Assembly (NCBI GenBank): GCA_040902885.1
Contig: JBBDWK010000038.1
Coordinates: forward strand, 1 to 5,231
Reading direction: 5' to 3'
Source: JBBDWK01 sp040902885
Lineage (GTDB): Bacteria; Acidobacteriota; Terriglobia; Bryobacterales; Bryobacteraceae
Length of the DNA: 5,231 bases
Position 1 is the stretch's first letter, and every line of letters starts with the position of its first letter. Positions 1 to 5,218 of this stretch are shown piece after piece. Made by a program: the position numbers and the translations under genes. The notes beneath the pieces were generated by a model that saw nothing but the letters and a program-made list of their open reading frames with translations, was not told the DNA's origin and made no database searches.

Positions 1-2
1 AG

Positions 3-59
3 ATTAACATGCACTCCCGTGAGGCCCAGGCGAAAGGGGACATTTCTACTTTGCCTTGA
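3..59 (+). CDS. Possible C-terminal tail of a gene inside the left insertion sequence (partial)
   Basis: One frame is open from the left edge to a TGA at 57-59 and would encode 18 residues ending in GDISTLP. It stops inside the putative insertion-sequence end. In IS21-type elements the helper ATPase gene istB lies next to the right terminus in this orientation, so this could be its last residues. The peptide is too short to assign to a family. Another frame is also open until 81 but runs past the element boundary, which is less natural. This is a weak call based on position only. Confidence 0.2.
   Translation: MNMHSREAQAKGDISTLP
36..48 (+). repeat. 13-bp terminal repeat, left copy
   Basis: The sequence ggggacatttcta is repeated exactly, inverted, at 5219-5231; a shorter version (ggggacatt) occurs inverted at 5198-5206. 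The three copies all lie in the two putative insertion-sequence ends and nowhere else that I saw, so they look like internal repeats of the kind that bind transposase. Confidence 0.7.
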
Positions 60-77
60 CACAGACATAGGAACGGC

Positions 78-106
78 TTGACGCGCCGCGCGATTTCTGA
101 TGACAT
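78..106 (+). promoter_or_regulatory. Weak candidate promoter for fdhA
   Basis: TTGACG at 78-83 is a good -35 match. With a 17-bp spacer the -10 would be TGACAT at 101-106, which matches the consensus at only three of six positions. The gap 62-150 between the insertion-sequence end and fdhA must hold the fdhA promoter unless transcription enters from the left, and this is the best pair I can see. It is not a strong call. Confidence 0.25.
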
Positions 107-150
107 GGTTTGCGCTCTACAAACTCAACTTGATCTGAGGAGAAGGCATT

Positions 151-1350
151 ATGGCAAGCAATCGAGGCGTGGCATATATGGGCCCGGGCCGCGTGGAGGT
201 CCAGAGTATCGACTTCCCGAAACTCGCCCTGGGCGATCGCAAGTGCGAACACGGCGTAATTCTGAAGATCGTCTCCACCAACATCTGCGGCAGCGACCAG
301 CACATGGTGCGCGGACGGACCACCGCGCCGCAAGGACTGATCCTCGGCCACGAGATCACCGGCCAGGTGATCGAGGCCGGGCGCGACGTGGAATTTATCA
401 AGGTAGGCGATATCTGTTCCGTGCCCTTCAACATCGCCTGCGGCCGTTGCCGCAACTGTAAAGAGGGCAAGACCGGCATCTGCCTGAGCGTGAATCCGGC
501 CCGCCCCGGCGCGGCATACGGATATGTGGATATGGGCGGATGGGTGGGCGGCCAGGCCGAGTACGTCATGGTCCCGTACGCGGACTTCAACCTGCTGAAG
601 TTCCCGGACAAGGACAAGGCCTTGGCGAAAATTGCCGATCTTACGCTGCTTTCCGACATTTTTCCGACCGGCTACCACGGCGCCGTTACCGCGGGCGTCG
701 GCCCCGGCTCGATCGTATACGTGGCAGGTGCGGGTCCTGTGGGATTGGCCTGCGCGGCTTCCTGCCATCTGCTGGGCGCCGCCGTGGTCATCGTCGGCGA
801 TCTGATCGACGAACGCCTGGCCCAGGCCCGCAGCTTCGGCTGCGCAACCGTGGACCTGAAGAAGGACGCCACCCTTTCCGAGCAGATTGCCCAGATCGTC
901 GGCGTGCCGGAAGTGGATGCCGCGGTGGATTGCGTCGGCTTCGAGGCGCGCGGCCACGGGAAGGAATCGAGCGTGGAGCGGCCCGCGACGGTGCTCAATT
1001 CCCTGATGACGGCGGTGCGCGCGGGCGGCAACATCGGCATCCCCGGCCTCTACGTTACGGACGACCCCGGCGGCGTGGACGACAATGCCAAGACCGGCAA
1101 TCTCAGCATCCGCATCGGCCTCGGCTGGGCCAAGTCCTGTTCGTTTGCCACCGGGCAGTGTCCCGTGATGCGCTACAACCGGCAGTTGATGCAGTGCATT
1201 CTCCACGACAAGATCCAGATCGCCAAGGCAGTCCACGCCACCGTGATTTCGCTGGATCAGGCCCCCCAGGGTTATCGCGATTTCGACAAGGGGGCGGCCA
1301 AGAAGTTCGTCATCGACCCGCACGGCATGATCGCCGGCGCGGCCGCCTGA
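151..1350 (+). CDS. fdhA: Glutathione-independent formaldehyde dehydrogenase, zinc- and NAD-dependent
   Basis: The 399-residue protein belongs to the zinc-dependent medium-chain dehydrogenases of the Pseudomonas putida FdhA type, which oxidise formaldehyde to formate in the cytoplasm without glutathione. Its length equals that of the family type member. The expected catalytic zinc ligands Cys46, His67 and Asp169 are present, as are the four structural-zinc cysteines Cys97, Cys100, Cys103 and Cys111. The Rossmann motif GAGPVG is at 193-198, followed by an acidic residue, Asp217, at the end of the second strand as expected for NAD. The ATG start follows a strong Shine-Dalgarno (GAGGAG at 137-142, 8 nt spacing) and the N-terminus aligns with the family. 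The uracil-DNA glycosylase gene begins 2 nt after its stop. Related enzymes include formaldehyde dismutase and other aldehyde or alcohol dehydrogenases, so substrate preference is not certain. Confidence 0.93.
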   Translation: MASNRGVAYMGPGRVEVQSIDFPKLALGDRKCEHGVILKIVSTNICGSDQHMVRGRTTAPQGLILGHEITGQVIEAGRDVEFIKVGDICSVPFNIACGRCRNCKEGKTGICLSVNPARPGAAYGYVDMGGWVGGQAEYVMVPYADFNLLKFPDKDKALAKIADLTLLSDIFPTGYHGAVTAGVGPGSIVYVAGAGPVGLACAASCHLLGAAVVIVGDLIDERLAQARSFGCATVDLKKDATLSEQIAQIVGVPEVDAAVDCVGFEARGHGKESSVERPATVLNSLMTAVRAGGNIGIPGLYVTDDPGGVDDNAKTGNLSIRIGLGWAKSCSFATGQCPVMRYNRQLMQCILHDKIQIAKAVHATVISLDQAPQGYRDFDKGAAKKFVIDPHGMIAGAAA

Positions 1351-1352
1351 GC

Positions 1353-2060
1353 GTGACGCTCGAAGTCCTTCAGAAGCAAATCGTCGAATGCCGGCGCTGC
1401 CCACGGCTCCTCGCGCATTGCGCCGAGGTGGCCGCGGTGAAGCGCCGCGCCTTCCGGGATTGGGAGTATTGGGGCCGGCCGGTGCCATCGTTCGGCGACC
1501 CGGCCGCCCGCCTCCTCATCCTGGGCCTCGCTCCCGCCGCTCACGGCGCCAACCGGACGGGCCGCGTCTTCACCGGCGACCGCTCGGGCGATTTTCTTTA
1601 CCGCGCGCTCCACGCGAACGGATTCGCTTCGCAACCCGAAAGCCGCTCCCGTGAAGACGGCTTGCATCTGATGGACGCCTATATCACGGCCTCGGCGCAT
1701 TGCGCGCCTCCCGATAACAAGCCCACACGCGAGGAACTGCGCAACTGCCGGGAGCATCTGGAGCGGGAGCTGGACCTGCTTCCAAACGTGCGCGTGCTGG
1801 TTGCGCTGGGGCGGATCGCCTTCGACGAGTATCTCTCCGTCATCCGAGATCGCGGCATCATCGAGAGCCGCGGCCGTTTCGAGTTCGGCCACAACCGCGA
1901 GCACTGGCTGGGACCGGACAGTCCAATACTTCTCAGCTCCTATCACCCGAGCCAGCAGAATACGTCAACCGGAAAACTCACCGCGCCCATGCTGTCGGCG
2001 GTCTTCGCCAGCGCACGGCGTCTGATTGAGACCCGAACAACTACTGTCGCGGTTCCGTAA
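1353..2060 (+). CDS. udgB: Family 5 (UdgB-type) uracil-DNA glycosylase with 4Fe-4S cluster
   Basis: The protein (235 residues) excises uracil, and in known relatives other deaminated bases such as hypoxanthine, from DNA as the first step of base excision repair. Motif 1 is GLAPAAHGANRTGRVFTGD at 58-76, the form typical of UdgB; it lacks the Glu (GEAPG) of family 4. The C-terminal motif HPSQQN is at 198-203. Cys13, Cys16, Cys117 and Cys132 have the spacing of the iron-sulfur ligands. The start is GTG, 2 nt after the fdhA stop, with no recognisable Shine-Dalgarno, so translation is probably coupled to fdhA. No later start keeps Cys13 and Cys16. The frame stays open far upstream, but that part is a shadow of fdhA. 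The 3' end overlaps convergent fabF by 20 bp. Confidence 0.9.
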   Translation: MTLEVLQKQIVECRRCPRLLAHCAEVAAVKRRAFRDWEYWGRPVPSFGDPAARLLILGLAPAAHGANRTGRVFTGDRSGDFLYRALHANGFASQPESRSREDGLHLMDAYITASAHCAPPDNKPTREELRNCREHLERELDLLPNVRVLVALGRIAFDEYLSVIRDRGIIESRGRFEFGHNREHWLGPDSPILLSSYHPSQQNTSTGKLTAPMLSAVFASARRLIETRTTTVAVP

Positions 2061-3291
2061 AGCGCTTGAAGATCAGCGCGCCGTTAGTGCCGCCAAAACC
2101 GAAGGAGTTGGAAAGCGCGCAATCGATCTTCATCGGGCGCGCCGTGTTGGGGACATAATCCAGATCGCACTCGGGATCGGGCGTGGTGTAGTTGATGGTC
2201 GGGGGCGCGACCTGATCGCGAATGGCCAGCGCGGTGATGCCCGCTTCCAGACCTCCGGCGCCGCCCAGCAGATGGCCGGTCATGGATTTGGTGGAGCTGA
2301 CGGCGAGCTTGTAAGCGTGATCGCCAAAGCACCGGCGGATGGCCATGGTTTCGATCTTGTCGCCGACCTCGGTCGAGGTGCCGTGCGCGTTGATGTAGTC
2401 CACGGTCTCGGGCTGGAGCTTCGCGTCTCGCAACGCCGCGCGCATGACGCGGTAAGCGCCATCGCCATTCTCCGGGGGCGAGGTGACATGAAAGGCGTCC
2501 GCGCTCATGCCATAGCCCACGATCTCCGCGAGGATCGGAGCGTTGCGGCGCCGCGCGAATTCGAGCTCCTCGAGAATCAGCACGCCCGCGCCTTCACCGA
2601 CTACAAAGCCGTCGCGATCCTTGTCCCACGGCCGGGAAGCACGCTCCGGCTCGCTGTTGCGTGTGGAAAGCGCGCGCATGGCGGCGAATCCGCCGACGCC
2701 CATGGGTGAGATGCAGGCTTCGGCGCCGCCGCAGATCATCGCGTCGGCATCGTCGCGCTGGATGATTTTGAAGGAATCGCCGATGGCGTGGGCGCTGGTG
2801 GTGCAGGCGGTGGCCGTGGCCGAATTGGGCCCCTGCGCGCCGACGCGGATGGAGACGAAGCCGGAGGCGAGATTGATGATGGTGGCGGTAATGAAGAACG
2901 GCGAGATTTTGCGCGGGCCGCCCTGAAGGAACTTCAGGTGCTCGCGCTCGATCACGTCGAAGCCGCCGATCCCGCTGCCGATATACACTCCCACGCGCTC
3001 GCGATTGGAGTCGTCGACGGCGAGGCGGGAGGCGGCCATGGCGAACTCCGTGGCCGCGATCCCGAACTGGATAAAGCGGCCCATCTTCTTAATTTCCTTG
3101 GGTTCGATATACCGGCCGGGATCGAAGCCGTGAACTTCTCCGGCGATCTGGGAGGCGAACGCCGCGGCGTCAAACGAGCAGATGCGCCCGATTCCATTAC
3201 GGCCGGCGCGGACTGCCTGCCACGTTTCCTCGGTTCCAATGCCCACTGGCGAAAGCAGTCCGACACCTGTGACTACGACCCTTCTTGACAA
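2041..3291 (-). CDS. fabF: Beta-ketoacyl-ACP synthase II (FabF)
   Basis: The 416-residue thiolase-fold condensing enzyme joins malonyl-ACP to a growing acyl-ACP with release of CO2, elongating fatty acids in the cytosolic type II system. The active-site residues fall at the same numbers as in Escherichia coli FabF: Cys163 (in TACTTSAHAIGD), His303 (in NAHGTSTEVGD), Lys335 and His340 (in STKSMTGHLLGGAGG). The glycine-rich C-terminal motif NSFGFGGTNG is at 395-404. The start codon is TTG, supported by a strong Shine-Dalgarno 7 nt upstream and by the family-typical N-terminus MSRRVVVTGVG. It follows acpP by 38 bp on the same strand, so the two form an operon. Its stop lies inside the last codons of convergent udgB. 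Function is secure; FabB-like specificity cannot be fully excluded. Confidence 0.97.
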   Translation of the reverse strand: MSRRVVVTGVGLLSPVGIGTEETWQAVRAGRNGIGRICSFDAAAFASQIAGEVHGFDPGRYIEPKEIKKMGRFIQFGIAATEFAMAASRLAVDDSNRERVGVYIGSGIGGFDVIEREHLKFLQGGPRKISPFFITATIINLASGFVSIRVGAQGPNSATATACTTSAHAIGDSFKIIQRDDADAMICGGAEACISPMGVGGFAAMRALSTRNSEPERASRPWDKDRDGFVVGEGAGVLILEELEFARRRNAPILAEIVGYGMSADAFHVTSPPENGDGAYRVMRAALRDAKLQPETVDYINAHGTSTEVGDKIETMAIRRCFGDHAYKLAVSSTKSMTGHLLGGAGGLEAGITALAIRDQVAPPTINYTTPDPECDLDYVPNTARPMKIDCALSNSFGFGGTNGALIFKRFTEPRQ

Positions 3292-3298
3292 ACGCTAG

Positions 3299-3305
3299 CC
3301 TCCCC
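3299..3305 (-). promoter_or_regulatory. Ribosome binding site of fabF, fixing a TTG start
   Basis: Read on the minus strand the sequence is GGGGAGG, 7 nt before TTG at 3291-3289. It lies in the 38-bp acpP-fabF gap. Its spacing and the conserved protein N-terminus select the TTG; no in-frame ATG or GTG fits. Confidence 0.8.
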
Positions 3306-3329
3306 TGAACCCTCGATGCGGTGTGGATT

Positions 3330-3569
3330 TTACTTCTTGGCCGTCTTGCCTTCGATGTAGTCGACGGCGTCCTTGACGGTAGCGATCTTCTCGGCATCCT
3401 CGTCCGGAATTTCGAGTTCGAAGGCTTCCTCAAACGCCATCACCAGCTCGACGATATCCAGCGAATCGGCGCCGAGATCGTCGACGAACGACGCCGAGCT
3501 GTCGACCTGGCCCTCGTCCACGCCCAACTGGTCGACAATAATCTGCTTCACTTTCTGATCAACCGCCAT
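3330..3569 (-). CDS. acpP: Acyl carrier protein
   Basis: This 79-residue acidic protein carries acyl chains as thioesters on a 4'-phosphopantetheine arm during fatty-acid synthesis. The attachment site is Ser36 in the canonical DLGADSLD motif (31-38), which opens helix II; the following VELVMAFEEAFELEIPDEDAE segment (written 40-60) is the usual recognition helix and loop. Length and composition are standard for the family. The ATG has a perfect AGGAGG at 3580-3575, 5 nt upstream. fabF follows 38 bp downstream, the common acpP-fabF order, so FabF probably works directly on this carrier. A candidate sigma-70 promoter lies about 30 bp upstream. A secondary-metabolism carrier is unlikely given the neighbour. 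Confidence 0.97.
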   Translation of the reverse strand: MAVDQKVKQIIVDQLGVDEGQVDSSASFVDDLGADSLDIVELVMAFEEAFELEIPDEDAEKIATVKDAVDYIEGKTAKK

Positions 3570-3599
3570 GCATTCCTCCTGAAGATGTGCAAACTTTTG

Positions 3600-3629
3600 A
3601 TTCTAGCGAGGTAAAGTCACACTCCGCAA
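3600..3629 (-). promoter_or_regulatory. Candidate sigma-70 promoter of acpP-fabF
   Basis: On the minus strand TTGCGG (3629-3624) is followed after 18 bp by TAGAAT (3605-3600). The -10 differs from consensus at one base, and the -35 keeps the key TTG. Transcription would start near 3593, giving a short leader of roughly 25 nt containing the AGGAGG site. Confidence 0.55.
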
Positions 3630-3734
3630 CTTGAATCTGGCGCAGACCGCAGGGTCCGTAATCCGTCTATACATCATGAACCGGCATTTGGAATGGGTGG
3701 AGAAGTACGTCCCGTAGGGGGGATCGGCTAACTC

Positions 3735-3811
3735 TGGCGCGCCCGGAGAGACTCGAACTCCCGACCTACTGGTTCGAAGCCAGCCGCTCTATCCGACTGA
3801 GCTACGGGCGC
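3735..3811 (-). tRNA. tRNA-Arg, anticodon UCG
   Basis: The 77-nt minus-strand gene folds into a full cloverleaf. The acceptor stem GCGCCCG pairs perfectly with CGGGCGC, the D arm is GCTC/GAGC, the anticodon stem GCTGG/CCAGT encloses loop CTTCGAA, and the T arm GGGAG/CTCTC encloses TTCGAGT. The anticodon TCG reads CGA and possibly other CGN arginine codons. The discriminator is G and the 3' CCA is encoded in the DNA (3737-3735). Coordinates include the CCA. It lies between acpP and a divergent CYTH gene and looks like an independent single-tRNA transcript. No clear T-rich terminator follows it. Confidence 0.96.
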
Positions 3812-3823
3812 GCGCTACCGGCT

Positions 3824-3829
3824 ATTATA
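3824..3829 (-). promoter_or_regulatory. -10 element of the tRNA-Arg promoter
   Basis: The minus-strand hexamer is a perfect TATAAT ending 12 bp before the tRNA 5' end, which gives a predicted leader of only about 6 nt. The -35 region would fall around 3847-3853, within the first codons of the divergent CYTH gene, and has only weak matches (TTCTTC with an 18-bp spacer). On the plus strand the same AT-rich segment reads TATTAT (3823-3828), a possible -10 for the CYTH gene. Confidence 0.65.
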
Positions 3830-3836
3830 CAGGTCC

Positions 3837-4424
3837 ATGATTGATAGGAAGAAAGTCGCGCGACAGGAAAACGAGATCAAGCTGTCCATTCCTAGCCCCC
3901 AGGCCGCGCGGCGCCGCATCCGCCAGGCCGGGTTTCAGCTTGTCCACCCGCGCACGTTCGAATCCAACACCGTCTTCGATACCCCCGGGTCCGGCCTGCT
4001 TGCGCGCGGCGAGCTGCTCCGCGTGCGGCGTTTCGGCAAGCAGGTTGTACTCACACACAAGGGACCGGCCCACACGGGAAAGCACAGAACGCGCGAGGAG
4101 ACCGAGGTCGAGTTGTCCGACGCCGCCGCCTTCGAGCGCATCCTCCGCCGCCTCGGCTTTCACCCCGTCTTCCGTTACGAAAAGTACCGCACGGAGTACG
4201 CCAAGCCCGGAGAGCACGGAATGATCCTGGTGGACGAAACGCCCATCGGCGCATTTCTCGAATTAGAGGGCGGCCCGCGCTGGATCGACCGCACCGCCCG
4301 CGCGCTGGGATTCTCCGAAGCCGACTACATCACGAAAAGTTACGGCGGACTCTATCAAGAGTGGTGCGAGCGGAATGGGGTTCCGCGCGGGCACATGGTT
4401 TTTGCGGCTCACTCGGGCAGGTAG
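3837..4424 (+). CDS. CYTH-domain protein (class IV adenylate cyclase / triphosphatase superfamily)
   Basis: The 195-residue protein shows the CYTH signature ExExK as E11-N-E13-I-K15 near its N-terminus. Other charged tunnel residues are in place: R62 and R64 in LLRVRR, K75 in LTHKGP, E88/E90/E92 in EETEVEL, R113/K116/R118 in RYEKYR, D133 in LVDETPIG, and E142/E144 in LELEGG. These residues in the family line a beta-barrel that binds metal and the triphosphate of a nucleotide or inorganic substrate. Members include CyaB-type adenylate cyclases, thiamine triphosphatases and inorganic triphosphatases; sequence alone does not decide which this is. No membrane segment or signal peptide is visible. 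The ATG has only a weak AGG three nt upstream, so the mRNA may be leaderless. Its 3' end overlaps the convergent methyltransferase by 16 bp. Confidence 0.85.
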   Translation: MIDRKKVARQENEIKLSIPSPQAARRRIRQAGFQLVHPRTFESNTVFDTPGSGLLARGELLRVRRFGKQVVLTHKGPAHTGKHRTREETEVELSDAAAFERILRRLGFHPVFRYEKYRTEYAKPGEHGMILVDETPIGAFLELEGGPRWIDRTARALGFSEADYITKSYGGLYQEWCERNGVPRGHMVFAAHSGR

Positions 4425-5059
4425 GTGATGTCGATCATCTGCCGCACCTGGAACGGAGCCACCGTATGGCGAATCCGCGCCGTGGAGCCGGGGAGCGCGC
4501 GCGCCACCACTTTCCGCAGCTCCGCCGGGGTATAGGCGCGCTCGATGGAACGCACGCCGTCCAGGGCGTTCAAGCGGCCCAAAAAGGGATAAATGAAGAG
4601 GCGAAACAGCGCGAGCGGCAAGCGATGGCGCACCAGGTCCAGAATGATGAAGCGCCGGCACGAGCGGCTTACATTGCGGATCACCGCGGTCAGCTCGGCT
4701 TCGGAGAGATGGTGAGCGAGCATCGCGCAGAAGGCCACATCGGCGCGCGGCAGCCGGTCATGAACGGCGTCGGCGGCATAGAGCGATACGTTGCGCGGCG
4801 CGTGTGCGGGAACGCGCAGATCCACGCCGATCACTTCCACATCCAGGCGCCGCTGAATCTCCGCGAGCATGCCTCCCGCGCCACACCCTACGTCCAGCAC
4901 CGTGACTACCGGCAGCGGATCCCGGCGGATGGCGCGGGTGATCGCCCGCGTGTTACCCAACCACCGGTGGACGCGAATGAGGCCGCGGTGCACCCGGTCG
5001 ACCACCTCCTCCGGGAGGTTCGGATCGTCCATAAGCTCTGGGAGGAGACATCTTTCCAT
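4409..5059 (-). CDS. Class I SAM-dependent methyltransferase
   Basis: The 216-residue protein has a Rossmann-type methyltransferase core. Motif I VLDVGCGAGG is at 54-63, the acidic SAM-ribose position is Asp80 in VIGVDL, and a motif IV-like segment, ADVAFCAMLAHHLSE, is at 106-120. About 50 residues precede motif I and contain ERCLLPELMDDPNLP, a form I associate with bacterial small-molecule methyltransferases of unknown substrate, sometimes near polyketide or quinone-like pathways. That association is from memory. A hydrophobic stretch at 147-160 (LPLALFRLFIYPFL with flanking bases) could be a membrane-contacting helix. The ATG at 5059 is the only standard start before an upstream in-frame stop at 5104-5102, and it has no Shine-Dalgarno. 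No neighbour indicates a pathway. Confidence 0.8.
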   Translation of the reverse strand: MERCLLPELMDDPNLPEEVVDRVHRGLIRVHRWLGNTRAITRAIRRDPLPVVTVLDVGCGAGGMLAEIQRRLDVEVIGVDLRVPAHAPRNVSLYAADAVHDRLPRADVAFCAMLAHHLSEAELTAVIRNVSRSCRRFIILDLVRHRLPLALFRLFIYPFLGRLNALDGVRSIERAYTPAELRKVVARALPGSTARIRHTVAPFQVRQMIDITYLPE

Positions 5060-5180
5060 GGCAGGAGTCTGCGGCGAGTTGATCCCAGGCCGAAAGTAAC
5101 ATTAGACGGCGGCGCGATTCAATAGAGACAGGTGCTCGGAAACCACATTTTTTCCGCCGGTTTGTGCGTTTTGGAGCGGC
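5060..5180. other. Intergenic region between the methyltransferase and the right insertion-sequence end
   Basis: The 121-bp gap should hold the methyltransferase promoter on the minus strand. I see TTGAAT and TAATGT there but with only 12 bp between them, so no promoter is called. A short stretch at 5163-5173 (tgtgcgttttg) resembles the start of the insertion-sequence end at 5181, which makes the exact element boundary slightly uncertain. Confidence 0.5.
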
Positions 5181-5197
5181 TGTTGCGCGTTTTTGAT

Positions 5198-5206
5198 AAT
5201 GTCCCC
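5198..5206 (-). repeat. Short copy of the terminal repeat
   Basis: Read on the minus strand this is ggggacatt, the first nine bases of the 13-bp repeat. It lies 13 bases from the full copy at 5219-5231 in the same orientation. Confidence 0.65.
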
Positions 5207-5218
5207 TTGAGCGTTCAT

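Larger units (their letters stand above)
1..61 (+). mobile_element. Right-hand terminus of an insertion sequence, IS21-like, partial
   Basis: The stretch carries the 13-mer ggggacatttcta at 36-48 and ends in TTGACA at 56-61. The same 13-mer occurs inverted at the other edge of the window. The outer boundary is placed at base 61 because that gives a terminal CA, matching the terminal TG of the partner end at 5181; the boundary could be off by a few bases. IS21-family elements have TG...CA ends with internally repeated motifs, and their right end holds an outward -35 hexamer, as seen here. No transposase is visible because the element lies left of base 1. An unrelated dispersed repeat is the main alternative. 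Confidence 0.5.

Noticed and set aside
56..85. TTGACA at 56-61 as the -35 of a direct fdhA promoter.
   Set aside because: No hexamer resembling TATAAT lies 15-19 bp downstream.
78..461. A plus-strand open frame beginning upstream of fdhA.
   Set aside because: It overlaps fdhA out of frame, lacks a ribosome binding site and gives a featureless arginine-rich peptide.
540..1352. A long upstream extension of the udgB frame.
   Set aside because: It lies fully inside fdhA, its translation is arginine-rich and featureless, and the UdgB family start matches the GTG at 1353.
46..1488. A 480-codon open frame on the minus strand.
   Set aside because: It runs antisense across the whole of fdhA, which has every expected zinc ligand. 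The translation is of low complexity, resembles no family, and is a GC-bias shadow.
2026..2709. A 227-codon plus-strand frame.
   Set aside because: It is antisense to fabF and has no recognisable motif, while fabF is certain on the other strand. The same applies to 2788-3288.
3711..3720. CCCgtaGGG as a terminator of the tRNA transcript.
   Set aside because: The stem is only about 3 bp and no T-run follows on the minus strand.
4361..5125. A 254-codon plus-strand frame.
   Set aside because: It is antisense to the methyltransferase, whose SAM-binding motifs are clear, and its product shows no family features.
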